This document shows, one piece after another, positions 35,499 through 43,902 of a DNA stretch of 64,000 nt. Position numbers and translations under genes: made by a program. This DNA is from Roseibium sediminicola. GTDB taxonomy: Bacteria > Pseudomonadota > Alphaproteobacteria > Rhizobiales > Stappiaceae. Position 1 is the stretch's first letter, and every line of letters starts with the position of its first letter. The notes under the pieces were generated by a model. It did no database searches and was not told where the DNA came from. It worked only from the letters and a program-made list of their open reading frames with translations. The DNA lies in contig NZ_JALNMJ010000002.1 in NCBI RefSeq assembly GCF_023156505.1, positions 330,392 to 394,391 on the forward strand. The letters are read 5' to 3'.

Positions 35499-36559
35499 TG
35501 GCGCGCGCGGCGGCCCCCATTGAAATCCCCGAAGTGGATGCCCTGCCTGGGTTTCCCCTACCGCATGAACGCATGCAGCTGATCGGCCACCGGCAGACAG
35601 AACAGAAGTTGCTCGATGCCTATCGGTCGCAGCGCCTGCACCACGCCTGGATCCTGGGTGGCCCCAAGGGCATCGGCAAGGCCACGCTGGCCTTCCGCTT
35701 CGCCCGGTTCGTGATCGCCAATCCGGACCGCTTCGGACAAGCGGTCGCCGCAGCGGCCGATCTTTCCGTCGATCCGGAGCATGCCGTTGCCCGTCAGCTT
35801 GCGGCCGGAGGTCATCCCAACGTCCTGCATCTTCGCCGTCCCTGGGACGACAAGGCCAAGCGTTTCAAGGCGGATCTGCCCGTGGATCAGGTCCGGCGCA
35901 CGGTTTCCTTTTTCGGCACGACGGCGTCGGCAAAAGCCTGGCGGCTGTGCATTGTCGACGCGGCCGACGACATGAATGTCAGCTCCGCCAATGCGCTGTT
36001 GAAGATCCTCGAGGAACCGCCCGAACGCTGCCTGTTCCTTGTGCTGAGCCATGCGCCCGGCCGGCTGCTGCCGACCATCCGGTCCAGGTGCCGCCGCATC
36101 GATCTGGCGCCCTTGAGCGAGGCAGAAATTGCTGAAGGGCTGCGCGACCTGGCCCCGGACACCGTGCCGGGTCCTGAGGATCTTCATGAGATTGCCCAGG
36201 CCGCCGACGGCAGTCTGCGCTCGGCGATCACGCTGCTCTCCGGTGACGGCCTGGCGATCGCCAAGGGCGTGAAACGGCTTGCCGAAAACGCGGCGCAGCT
36301 GGACCTCGCTGCGGTTCACGCCCTGGCTGACCTGGTGGCCGCCCGTGGCCAGAGCGACAACTGGGAGAATTTCCAGCACATCATCCAGATCTGGCTGCAT
36401 GAACGCATGCGCCGGGATCTTGGCGGCGGACTTCAAAAGGCCCATGGCCTGATCGAACTCTGGGAAAAGACCAACCAGGCCATTCGTGACGCGGATGCGC
36501 TCAATCTAGACCGCAAGCAAGTGGTGCTGGATTTCTTTTTGGCCCTTCGCGCCGCCTGA
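35498..36559 (+). CDS. holB: DNA polymerase III delta' subunit
   Basis: The 353-residue clamp-loader subunit has a P-loop-like G-G-P-K-G-I-G-K-A-T (54-63), I-V-D-A-A-D-D-M in place of Walker B, the S-S-A-N-A-L-L-K-I-L-E-E-P-P motif and an SRC-like I-R-S-R-C. The zinc-binding Cys cluster of some homologues is absent, as in other alphaproteobacteria. It overlaps tmk by one base. In many relatives metG follows holB; here tatD comes next after 86 nt. Confidence 0.93.
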   Translation: MARAAAPIEIPEVDALPGFPLPHERMQLIGHRQTEQKLLDAYRSQRLHHAWILGGPKGIGKATLAFRFARFVIANPDRFGQAVAAAADLSVDPEHAVARQLAAGGHPNVLHLRRPWDDKAKRFKADLPVDQVRRTVSFFGTTASAKAWRLCIVDAADDMNVSSANALLKILEEPPERCLFLVLSHAPGRLLPTIRSRCRRIDLAPLSEAEIAEGLRDLAPDTVPGPEDLHEIAQAADGSLRSAITLLSGDGLAIAKGVKRLAENAAQLDLAAVHALADLVAARGQSDNWENFQHIIQIWLHERMRRDLGGGLQKAHGLIELWEKTNQAIRDADALNLDRKQVVLDFFLALRAA

Positions 36560-36645
36560 CGCATGCCACTGCGCTTCAGACAAAGGCGTTTCCATGCTAT
36601 GGCGCACACATCAGCCCCAAAGGCTTCAACATTTCCGGATCCTGC

Positions 36646-37452
36646 ATGCTCGTAGACAGCCATTGCCATCTCGATTTTCCCGACTTCGACGGAGAGCGCG
36701 CCGACCTGATCGAACGGGCCCGTGCGGCCGGTGTCGAGCTCATGGTGACCATCTGCACCCATATTCGCAAATTCGACCAGATCCGTGCCATCGCGGAAGA
36801 CTATGAAAATGTCTACTGCTCGGTCGGCACCCATCCGCACAATGCGGGCACGGAGCGCGGCATTCCGGTCGAGGACATCGTCGCGCTTGCCGCGCATCCC
36901 AAGGTGGTCGCCATCGGCGAAGCCGGCCTTGACTATTTCTACGACAAGGCGCCGCGCGACGCCCAGGCGGAAGGCCTGCGCATTCATATCGACGCGGCGC
37001 GCCAGACCGGTCTGCCGCTGGTGATCCATGCGCGCGATGCCGATGACGACATGACGGCAATTCTGCGCGAGGAAATGGGGAAGGGGGCCTTCCCGGCCCT
37101 CTTGCACTGCTTTTCCTCCGGCCGCGACCTGGCTCTGACCGGGATCGAGCTCGGTCTTTATGTGTCTTTTTCCGGCATCCTGACCTTCAAACGGTCCGAA
37201 GAACTGCGCGAAATCGCGAAGGAATTGCCGGCCGACCGCTTGCTGGTCGAGACGGACGCGCCCTATCTGGCGCCGCAGCCGAAACGCGGCAAACGCAACG
37301 AGCCCGCCTATACCGCCATGACCGCTGCGGTTCTGGCGGAAACACGCGGTGTCTCGGAAGAGGAAATCGCGCGCCAGACCACCGAGAACTTCTTCCGCCT
37401 GTTCAAGAAGGTGCCGCGCGAGGCCTATCTGACCAAGGCTGCCGCCTCGTGA
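36646..37452 (+). CDS. tatD: TatD-family metal-dependent hydrolase (DNase)
   Basis: The 268-residue TIM-barrel protein shows the metal motif D-S-H-C-H-L-D at the N-terminus, the G-E-A-G-L-D-Y signature, V-I-H-A-R, L-H-C-F-S and the terminal E-T-D-A-P-Y-L. The family acts as a 3'-5' exonuclease on DNA in repair. The stop overlaps the following gene by 4 nt. Confidence 0.95.
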   Translation: MLVDSHCHLDFPDFDGERADLIERARAAGVELMVTICTHIRKFDQIRAIAEDYENVYCSVGTHPHNAGTERGIPVEDIVALAAHPKVVAIGEAGLDYFYDKAPRDAQAEGLRIHIDAARQTGLPLVIHARDADDDMTAILREEMGKGAFPALLHCFSSGRDLALTGIELGLYVSFSGILTFKRSEELREIAKELPADRLLVETDAPYLAPQPKRGKRNEPAYTAMTAAVLAETRGVSEEEIARQTTENFFRLFKKVPREAYLTKAAAS

Positions 37453-38285
37453 GTGTCTGCCTGACCATTCTGGGCTGCGGGTCATCCGGCGGCGTGCCGC
37501 GGATCGGCAATGACTGGGGGGACTGCGACCCGCTTGAGCCGAAAAACCGCAGATCCCGCTGTGCACTGCTTGTGGAAAAGCGTGTGGGTAACGCGTGCAC
37601 AACTGTGTTGATAGACACCGGTCCAGACATTCGGAATCAATTGCTTGGCGCCAATGTCAGCCATATCGATGCCGTGCTCTACACGCATGCCCATGCCGAC
37701 CACCTGCACGGTATCGACGACCTGCGCGCCTTCTGGGTGCGCAGCAAGACCAGAGTGCCTGTCTATATGGACGGCGAAACCTACGACCGTGCCCGGGCGT
37801 CGTTTGGCTATTGTTTCGAAACGCCCGCCGGATCCAATTATCCTCCAATCCTGGACAGGCACGAAATCCAGGCAGGCGCAGCGGTGACAATCACGGGGGC
37901 TGCCGGTGACCTGAGTTTCGAACCCTTTGAGGTCGTCCATGGCGAAATGAACGCGCTTGGATTCCGGATTGACGGGGCAGCCTATCTTCCGGATGTATCC
38001 GGTATTCCGGAAACAGCTCTCAAACAACTGAAAAAACTGGATATTCTGATCTTGGATTGCCTGCGGCGTCATCCGCATCCGAGCCACTTCTGCCTGGAAG
38101 ATGCCTTGGCGTGGACGCAAAAAATCGCACCGAAACAGGCCGTTTTCACCAATCTCCACAATGACCTGGACTACCGGACGCTGGCCGCAGAATTACCGGA
38201 TCATATCGAACCGGCATTTGACGGCATGCGCCTGGACTTGGCGGAAGTCTGCGAAAAATGTGCCGATACGGTCCATGCGGGCTAA
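37449..38285 (+). CDS. PhnP-like metallo-beta-lactamase fold phosphodiesterase
   Basis: The 278-residue protein begins L-T-I-L-G-C-G-S-S-G-G-V-P and has the zinc motif T-H-A-H-A-D-H-L-H-G-I-D-D, with later ligands in V-V-H-G and N-L-H-N-D. It resembles the cyclic phosphate phosphodiesterases of the PhnP group, but no phosphonate genes are near, so the substrate is open. The start is GTG at 37449 within the tatD end. The tatD-MBL pair is common in alphaproteobacteria. The 3' end overlaps recX by 11 nt. Confidence 0.88.
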   Translation: MSVCLTILGCGSSGGVPRIGNDWGDCDPLEPKNRRSRCALLVEKRVGNACTTVLIDTGPDIRNQLLGANVSHIDAVLYTHAHADHLHGIDDLRAFWVRSKTRVPVYMDGETYDRARASFGYCFETPAGSNYPPILDRHEIQAGAAVTITGAAGDLSFEPFEVVHGEMNALGFRIDGAAYLPDVSGIPETALKQLKKLDILILDCLRRHPHPSHFCLEDALAWTQKIAPKQAVFTNLHNDLDYRTLAAELPDHIEPAFDGMRLDLAEVCEKCADTVHAG

Positions 38286-38838
38286 ACCAACCTATAAGCC
38301 GCCAACCCAGGACCGGCTGACGCGCTCGGCGCTGCATTATCTGGAACGCTACGCATCGTCCGAGGCCAATCTGCGCCGGGTCTTGGAACGCAAGGTTTTG
38401 AAGGCCTGTACCGCGCTTGAGCTGGATCCGTCGGACTTCTCCGAGATGGTCGATACGGTCATTGAGGCTTGTGTGCGCAACGGGTTGATCAACGACAAGA
38501 CCTATGCGGAAACCAAGGCCGCCGGTCTCAGACGGCGCGGCGGTTCCACGCGCAAGATCGAGGCGCATCTGACGGCCAAGGGCGTCGACCGCGCGACAAT
38601 TGAAGCCGTGCTGCAGGACAATGATCAGTCCGACGACAACGCCGCATGGGTCTTCGCGCGCCGCCGGCGGCTTGGACCATACCGGAGCAGCGGCAAGCGC
38701 GCTGAACGCCGCGACAAGGATCTGGCTGCCATGTGCCGTGCAGGTTTTTCCTTCGAGATTGCACGGCGCGTGATCGATGCGGAACATGCCGTCGGGCCAG
38801 GAGACAACGACGCACTGGGACACGGAGCAAACGACTGA
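38275..38838 (+). CDS. recX: RecX-family regulator of RecA
   Basis: The 187-residue protein is composed of helical RecX repeats (L-x-Y-L-E-R-Y-A-S-S-E-A-N-L-R-R-V-L near the N-terminus, then G-L-I-N-D-K-T-Y-A and later F-S-F-E-I-A-R-R-V-I). RecX caps RecA filaments and limits recombination. The ATG at 38275 lies inside the end of the upstream gene; the frame is open further back, but that part is a shadow. Length is typical for alphaproteobacterial RecX without recA adjacency. Confidence 0.85.
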   Translation: MRAKPTYKPPTQDRLTRSALHYLERYASSEANLRRVLERKVLKACTALELDPSDFSEMVDTVIEACVRNGLINDKTYAETKAAGLRRRGGSTRKIEAHLTAKGVDRATIEAVLQDNDQSDDNAAWVFARRRRLGPYRSSGKRAERRDKDLAAMCRAGFSFEIARRVIDAEHAVGPGDNDALGHGAND

Positions 38839-39049
38839 TTTTCGCGTGGTCGCAAATGATGTCGACGGAACGTGGCGCTAAGCCATTGATACCAGGCCTC
38901 AAATCCGTCTGCACATTAAAGTTCCATAATATTGATTATGCGAATCATGACCCGGGACGCGCCCTCTGTGCTGTTACGGGGTTTGTCTATTCCGAAATGC
39001 CGCACTTCCTGATTGTAAGATGTGGCAAGCGGTCAAAGCGTCTGAATGA

Positions 39050-39445
39050 TTAGTCCTGCTCGGTTCGAAGCCGGCCGAGCATTGGGCAATCGACATTGCC
39101 CCGTGAGCAGTTGGAGACAAGCTGCTTCAGCGCCGTTTCCAGTTTCTTCAGTTCGGCGATTTTTGTTGCCACATTGGCAATATGAGCTTTCGCCAGTTCC
39201 ATCACAGCCTCGCAGTCCGAGGCCCGGTTCTCGGAAAGGTCCAGCATCATTCTCGCTTCTGCGAGAGGAAAACCTAGATCGCGCAGCCTTTTCAAAAGGT
39301 GCAGCCGGCCGATATCATCAGCCGTGTAGAGCCGCCGATTGTTCGCGGCCCGCCCCGGTCTTGGAACAATCCCTTCCCGTTCATAGTAGCGGATTGTCTC
39401 GATGCTGACGCCGCTCCGTTTCGATGCTTCTCCAATCGCGATCAT
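39050..39445 (-). CDS. merR: MerR-family regulator, probably mercury-responsive
   Basis: The 131-residue protein has the winged helix-turn-helix I-G-E-A-S-K-R-S-G-V-S-I-E-T-I-R-Y-Y-E-R and a dimerisation helix. Three Cys (D-C-E at 78, then N-C-S and D-C-P in the C-terminal loop) match the Hg(II) ligands of MerR in order and spacing. Another thiophilic metal cannot be excluded. It is divergent from merT, with its binding site between them. Confidence 0.88.
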   Translation of the reverse strand: MIAIGEASKRSGVSIETIRYYEREGIVPRPGRAANNRRLYTADDIGRLHLLKRLRDLGFPLAEARMMLDLSENRASDCEAVMELAKAHIANVATKIAELKKLETALKQLVSNCSRGNVDCPMLGRLRTEQD

Positions 39446-39462
39446 GTGATGTCATCCGGCTT

Positions 39463-39493
39463 GATCCTGTAGTGACTACAGGAGGTATGACTG
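39463..39493 (+). promoter_or_regulatory. MerR-type promoter and operator for merT
   Basis: A -35 box TTGATC (39463-39468) and -10 box TATGAC (39488-39493) are separated by 19 bp, the long spacer diagnostic of MerR activation. Between them lies the perfect palindrome CCTGTAGTGACTACAGG (39468-39484), similar to other MerR operators. Confidence 0.85.
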
Positions 39494-39542
39494 CGGGCAC
39501 CGAAAGTCACTACGCAATGCCGTGATGGTCCCGGAGACCGCG

Positions 39543-39866
39543 ATGCAGAAATTTCTAAGTCTGAGCTATCTGAGTTCGATTTCGGCGCTAGGGGTCGCGA
39601 CCTGCTGTGTCCTGCCCATGGCGATGATGTTGCTGGGACTGGGAGGAACTTGGCTGGCAGTGTTCGGGAAGATCGCCGCTGCAAGCTATTACGTTCTTGC
39701 GATTTCTTCAGTCCTTGTGGCCGTGTCCTGGATTTTGGCGTTTCAAAAACAGTCGCTTGCAAGGTTGAAATGGTGGTTGACGGGAAGCACGGCGATTACG
39801 GTTTTGGCCTGGGTTATCGTCTTCAACGAGACCTGGATAAACGACTATCTGATCATGAGGATGTGA
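39543..39866 (+). CDS. merT: MerT-like mercuric ion membrane transporter
   Basis: The 107-residue protein has three hydrophobic helices and the metal-accepting Cys21-Cys22 pair in the first (G-V-A-T-C-C-V-L-P). The second Cys pair that classical MerT carries in its cytoplasmic loop is absent. It should move Hg(II) into the cytoplasm. The ATG at 39543 is preceded by GGAG. No merP or merA is adjacent; the next gene encodes a Cys-rich cytosolic protein that may take over the metal. Confidence 0.82.
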   Translation: MQKFLSLSYLSSISALGVATCCVLPMAMMLLGLGGTWLAVFGKIAAASYYVLAISSVLVAVSWILAFQKQSLARLKWWLTGSTAITVLAWVIVFNETWINDYLIMRM

Positions 39867-39870
39867 AGCG

Positions 39871-40086
39871 ATGACCAATCAAGATGTCGCGTTGGAAAGC
39901 GCGTTGACATGTCCCGTGTGCGGTCATGTCGAAACGGAGATCATGCCCACAGATTCCTGCCAGTGGTTCTATGAGTGCAAGGCCTGCCACGAAATGCTTA
40001 AGCCCAAGGAGGGCGACTGCTGCGTTTTCTGTTCCTACGCAACAGTGCCCTGCCCGCCAATTCAACTGGGCAAAAACTGTTGTTGA
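39871..40086 (+). CDS. GDCCVxC domain protein, small Cys-rich metal-binding protein
   Basis: The 71-residue protein has eleven Cys: C14-x2-C17, C30, C36-x2-C39, the G-D-C-C-V-F-C core (50-54), C61 and a terminal Cys-Cys. The core names the GDCCVxC family, often encoded with mer genes. No signal peptide is present, so it acts in the cytoplasm, perhaps as a mercury acceptor. It starts 4 nt after merT. Confidence 0.88.
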   Translation: MTNQDVALESALTCPVCGHVETEIMPTDSCQWFYECKACHEMLKPKEGDCCVFCSYATVPCPPIQLGKNCC

Positions 40087-40173
40087 ATAGAGCAGGTGGA
40101 ATGACAGACCCGTTTACACGGAACCGCCTTTTTTCATAGTCATTGCTAGATCTTGGCTTGAATCGGGAACACA

Positions 40174-41250
40174 ATGACAGAAGCTTCGAGGAAAATCCGG
40201 ATCGGCGTCCTTTTTGGCGGCCTGTCCGCCGAACATGACGTATCGGTCCTGTCGGCCACCAATGTCATGAAAGCGCTGTCGCCGGAACGCTACGACGCCG
40301 TGCCGATTTACATTACCAAGACCGGCACATGGCTGTTGAGCCGGTATGACAACGGAAAACTCGAGCAGCCCTCGGAGGGAGCAAACCTCTGTCTTCTTCC
40401 CGGAGGACAGGGCCGGCTTATCGCGATGGGGAGCGATGGCACGGCCACCGAATTGCCGAAACTCGACATTCTGTTCCCCGTTTTGCACGGCCTGCCTGGC
40501 GAAGACGGCGCGGTGCAGGGCTTTGCCGAAACCGCACGCGTCCCCCTCGCCGGTTGCGGTATTGCGGGATCCGCCAACGCGCTCGACAAGGATCTGGCAA
40601 AACGCCTGTTGGCCTCTGCTGGGATACCGACAGCGCGCGCAGTTACTGTCCTGCCCGGTCAGGTCCCAGCCTTCGAGGACCTGGCCAAGGACCTCGGACG
40701 GACAGTCTTTTTGAAGCCGGCCCGCCAGGGCTCATCGGTCGGCGTTGCCAAGGTCAAGACACCGGACGACTACCAGGCCGCGCTGAAGGACGGGTTCCGG
40801 CATGACACAAAGCTGCTTGCGGAGGAATTCATTGACGGCCGCGAATTCGAATGCGCCGTGCTGGAAGACCCCGATGGCGGTCTGTTCGTCTCCCGCTGCG
40901 GCGAAATCGTGCCGGCCGCGAGCCACGGCTTCTACACTTACGATGCCAAATATGTCGATGGCGACGGCGCCGCCCTGATCGTTCCGGCCGACCTGCCGCG
41001 GCAGCTGGAAGACGGCCTCCGCGCCATGGCCTTGAAGGCCTTTCAGGCCCTTGGCTGTGACGGCATGGCGCGGGTCGACTTCTTCCTTCTGTCGGATGGC
41101 CGCTTTCTGGTCAACGAACTCAACACCATTCCCGGCTTCACCGATATCAGCATGTATTCCAAAGTGATGGCGGCCAGCGGTGTCGCTTACGCGGAGATCA
41201 TTGACCGATTGGTGGACCATGGTCTGGCAAGGGCGAACCGCCGGTCTTGA
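40174..41250 (+). CDS. ddl: D-alanine--D-alanine ligase
   Basis: The 358-residue ATP-grasp enzyme joins two D-Ala for peptidoglycan. It shows F-G-G-L-S-A-E-H-D-V-S, H-G-x-x-G-E-D-G-A-V-Q-G, L-K-P-A-R-Q-G-S-S-V-G-V and V-N-E-L-N-T-I-P-G-F-T, the nucleotide, magnesium and substrate motifs. It stands alone rather than in the mur-fts cluster, so it is probably a second ligase copy (DdlA type). It could alternatively ligate another D-Ala acceptor pair, but no vancomycin-type genes are near. Confidence 0.93.
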   Translation: MTEASRKIRIGVLFGGLSAEHDVSVLSATNVMKALSPERYDAVPIYITKTGTWLLSRYDNGKLEQPSEGANLCLLPGGQGRLIAMGSDGTATELPKLDILFPVLHGLPGEDGAVQGFAETARVPLAGCGIAGSANALDKDLAKRLLASAGIPTARAVTVLPGQVPAFEDLAKDLGRTVFLKPARQGSSVGVAKVKTPDDYQAALKDGFRHDTKLLAEEFIDGREFECAVLEDPDGGLFVSRCGEIVPAASHGFYTYDAKYVDGDGAALIVPADLPRQLEDGLRAMALKAFQALGCDGMARVDFFLLSDGRFLVNELNTIPGFTDISMYSKVMAASGVAYAEIIDRLVDHGLARANRRS

Positions 41251-41314
41251 ACCCATGTCGGCTTCAGCCTTCATTTCGGCGTTCCCGGCCAGTCGAATAA
41301 CCTCATGTACAGCT

Positions 41315-41342
41315 AAACCTGTCCGCATCGCGGAACAGGTTT
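41315..41342 (+). promoter_or_regulatory. hairpin between ddl and the bestrophin gene
   Basis: AAACCTGTCCGC pairs with GCGGAACAGGTTT around ATC (12 bp, one bulged A). It ends 4 nt before the bestrophin ATG and covers the AGG at 41337-41339 that would serve as ribosome site. It could be the ddl terminator, or it could mask translation of the next gene. Confidence 0.5.
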
Positions 41343-41346
41343 GCCC

Positions 41347-42243
41347 ATGATACTCAGAGATCCCCCCCACCACCTGAAACTCTTTTTCATCATGCAGGGG
41401 TCGATCGTGCCACGCGTCGCCCCGCTGATCTGTCTTGTCACCGCTATCGCGCTGGCCGTCGTTCTGGTGGACCGGTTCGTGCAGCCGCTTCCGCATATTT
41501 CCCTGGCTGCCACGGGTGTGTTCGGGATCGCCCTGTCGCTGTTTCTCGGCTTCCGCAACAACGCAGCCTATGAGCGCTGGTGGGAGGCTCGCAAGCTCTG
41601 GGGCGGGCTCGTGGCCGACATGCGCAGTCTTGGCCGTGAAAGCGACCTGTTTCTAACCGACGATATCCTGCGCCGCCAATTTCTGCGCTGCGCGGTGTTG
41701 TTCACCCATCTTCACCGCTTCGCCTTGCGCGGCCCCGATGATCACAAGGCCTTAGACCAATGGGCGGGAGAGGATCCGGAACTTGTCTCCCTGGCCACAC
41801 CCTGTGCGGCACTGAACGCCGCAAACGGTATCCTGTGTGATGCGGCAAAGGCAGGCACAATCGATGGTTTCGGTCGCAAAGCTTTGAGCGAACGTCTCGC
41901 TTCGATCAGCCTGGCGCAGGCCGGCTGCGAACGGATCCGTGTGACGCCCCTGCCCTTTGTCTATTCCTTGCTGGTTCTGCGCACGAGCTGGCTTTATTGC
42001 CTTGCGGTCCCCTTTGCCCTGATCGAAAGCACAGGCATTCTGGCGCCGGTCTTTGCCGCGGTGATTGCCTATGTGTTTTTCGGCCTGGCCGCGGTCACCG
42101 AGGAACTGGAACATCCCTTTGCCGACCGCGCGCACGGCCTGCCGCTGGCCGCAATGACCCGGACCATTGAAATCGCACTGGCGGAGCGGATCGGCGCGCC
42201 GGTGCCGGAACCGCTGAAGCCGCAAAACGGAATCCTGGTCTGA
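41347..42243 (+). CDS. bestrophin-family ion channel protein
   Basis: The 298-residue membrane protein is of the YneE/bestrophin type, with the signatures G-F-R-N-N-A-A-Y-E-R-W-W-E-A-R, I-P/L-P-F-V-Y near residue 200, and the acidic E-E-L-E-H-P-F near the C-terminus. Four hydrophobic regions are visible. Bacterial homologues form cation or anion channels of unknown physiological role. The ATG at 41347 is chosen over a TTG at 41341. Confidence 0.88.
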   Translation: MILRDPPHHLKLFFIMQGSIVPRVAPLICLVTAIALAVVLVDRFVQPLPHISLAATGVFGIALSLFLGFRNNAAYERWWEARKLWGGLVADMRSLGRESDLFLTDDILRRQFLRCAVLFTHLHRFALRGPDDHKALDQWAGEDPELVSLATPCAALNAANGILCDAAKAGTIDGFGRKALSERLASISLAQAGCERIRVTPLPFVYSLLVLRTSWLYCLAVPFALIESTGILAPVFAAVIAYVFFGLAAVTEELEHPFADRAHGLPLAAMTRTIEIALAERIGAPVPEPLKPQNGILV

Positions 42244-42261
42244 GACACGTGTTGCCTGGTT

Positions 42262-42723
42262 TCAATCGTCGTGCCGTCCCCCTCGACCGCGCATCTTCTT
42301 GATCTGGCCGCGTTGTTTCTTGGCGTCCAGGCGCCGGCGTTTCGACCCGAGCGTCGGCTTGGTGGCCTTGCGCGGCTTCGGCTTTTCGGTGGCCTTGCGC
42401 AGAAGCTCCAGGAGGCGTTCCAGCGCGTCCTCGCGGTTGCGTTCCCGGGTGCGGAAACGGTCGGCCTGCAGCACGATCTCGCCGTTCAGGGTCAGGCGGC
42501 TTCCGGCCAGCCGGGCCGCTCGGGACTTGACGTCTTCCGGCAAGGTTTCATTGCCCGCAAGGTTGAAGCGCAGCTGGACGGCCGTCGAGACCTTGTTGAC
42601 ATTCTGACCGCCCGGTCCGGAAGCGCGGATGAAATCCTCGCTGAGGTCGTCTTTCAGGATGTAGAGACGTCCCGTGACAGCAATGCGTGACGCCGCACCG
42701 ATATGGGCGTCGTCACCACTCAT
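42262..42723 (-). CDS. arfB: peptidyl-tRNA hydrolase ArfB (YaeJ), ribosome rescue factor
   Basis: The 153-residue protein carries the release-factor motif A-S-G-P-G-G-Q-N-V-N-K and a long basic C-terminal tail (P-K-P-R-K-A-T-K-P and further Lys/Arg) that enters the mRNA channel of stalled ribosomes. Length fits ArfB, not RF1/RF2. The ATG overlaps the rutR stop by 4 nt, so the two genes are co-transcribed. Confidence 0.93.
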   Translation of the reverse strand: MSGDDAHIGAASRIAVTGRLYILKDDLSEDFIRASGPGGQNVNKVSTAVQLRFNLAGNETLPEDVKSRAARLAGSRLTLNGEIVLQADRFRTRERNREDALERLLELLRKATEKPKPRKATKPTLGSKRRRLDAKKQRGQIKKMRGRGGRHDD

Positions 42724-43400
42724 TCCGCCAGACCGTTTTCCGGCGGCCAGACAAGACCGGCACCATTCAGGATCAGGGACGTGACCGAGGATACGGTTTC
42801 TTCAAAGAAGTCCGGATCGCTCAGGTCCCGGCCCGTCAGCGCCCTGATCTGCACGGAAAAGTCCGCGTAATGCTGCGTCGTCGCCCAGATCGTGAAGATC
42901 AGGTGCACGGGATCGACCCGGCGCATCTTGCCGGCCGCGATCCAGTCCTCGATCACCTGGGACTTTTCAGCGACCAGACGCTTCAGCTCGGTTTCCAGGA
43001 TCGGCAGGATCTGCGGCGCGCCCTGCATCACCTCGTTTGCGAACAGGCGCGAGGCTTCCGGGAAAGTCGCCGACATCTCAATCTTCTGACGGATATAGGC
43101 AGCCAATTCGGACGCCGGTTCGCCTTCCGGCCGAAGCGTTTTCAGCGGTGCCAGCCAGACTTCGAGGATATGGGCCAGGGTGGCGTTGTAAATCGCTTCC
43201 TTGGAAGAAAAATAGTAAAGCAAATTGGATTTCGACATGCCGGCATCGGCGGCGATCCGCTCCACCGTCGCACCCGAAAATCCCTTTTTCGAGAACTCTC
43301 CCAAGGCCGCGTCGAGAATCAGCGATCTGTTTTTTTCCTGGATCCGGCTCATGCCGCCCGCCTTCAACGGATCCTGCGTCTGCCCGCTCAATTCTGTCAT
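42720..43400 (-). CDS. rutR: RutR-type TetR regulator of pyrimidine catabolism
   Basis: The 226-residue protein has an N-terminal TetR helix-turn-helix (G-F-S-G-A-T-V-E-R-I-A-A-D-A-G-M-S-K) followed by N-L-L-Y-Y-F-S-S-K-E-A-I-Y. A C-terminal domain with W-L-A-P-L-K, F-P-E-A-S-R-L-F and W-A-T-T-Q-H-Y-A-D-F is very similar to E. coli RutR, which releases DNA upon binding uracil. Two TTGACCA-type operators lie upstream. The ATG at 43400 has GGGACGG before it; a GTG at 43451 gives a non-conserved extension. Confidence 0.92.
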   Translation of the reverse strand: MTELSGQTQDPLKAGGMSRIQEKNRSLILDAALGEFSKKGFSGATVERIAADAGMSKSNLLYYFSSKEAIYNATLAHILEVWLAPLKTLRPEGEPASELAAYIRQKIEMSATFPEASRLFANEVMQGAPQILPILETELKRLVAEKSQVIEDWIAAGKMRRVDPVHLIFTIWATTQHYADFSVQIRALTGRDLSDPDFFEETVSSVTSLILNGAGLVWPPENGLAE

Positions 43401-43545
43401 CAACCGTCCCGCTTCCCGTCCAATCGGCCCGTTTGTTAGGTGCTCAAACACGCCAATTCCACAGGTTTTGGCGCGTTTCGAGCGGATCGAAGACCCTCCG
43501 GAGCGCGAATGACCACAAATTAGTCATGACGGCCGGATTTGCATC

Positions 43546-43561
43546 TTGACCATTTGGTCAA
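43546..43561. promoter_or_regulatory. RutR operator 1
   Basis: TTGACCATTTGGTCAA is a perfect match to the E. coli RutR consensus TTGACCAnnTGGTCAA and lies in the rutR/aminotransferase divergent region. Confidence 0.88.
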
Positions 43562-43578
43562 ATCCCTCCTAGGGTAAA

Positions 43579-43594
43579 TTGACCAGATGGTCAG
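43579..43594. promoter_or_regulatory. RutR operator 2
   Basis: TTGACCAGATGGTCAG differs from the perfect palindrome only in the last base. Its centre lies 33 bp from that of operator 1, about three helical turns, so two dimers would bind the same face of the DNA. Confidence 0.85.
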
Positions 43595-43902
43595 AAGGCT
43601 AGTCGATCCCCTCACGCCCTGCAACGGGCCAATTCACCTGGCGCGGGATGTCTTGTTGAGGCGCTGCCTTCGGATCATCATGACAAGGACCGGCAAAGCC
43701 GGCACGGGCCGAACGGCCCACCAGAGAGATTTGGTCCCTTCCGACAAAGAGGCAAAAGCCCGCCGGAAAGGACCGGGAACAGTTTGGGGAGAGGACCACA
43801 GCTAACGGCACTGCCTTTGGCAGGAGCCGCATGCTATGCCTTCCTCCATAAGCAATACCAACAGCCGGCCCCTTCCATTCCGAAGGGCCGCAAGGAGGAC
43901 GT
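43595..43902 (+). other. long leader of the aminotransferase gene
   Basis: These 308 bases between the RutR operators and the aminotransferase ATG hold no convincing gene. A hairpin (CGGC-A-CTGCC, loop TTT, GGCAG-GA-GCCG; 43806-43829) lies 74 nt before the ATG. Whether it controls expression is not known. Confidence 0.45.

Noticed and set aside
38856..39053. 65-codon frame between recX and merR
   Set aside because: No Shine-Dalgarno, no family, and its end overlaps merR on the other strand; considered chance.
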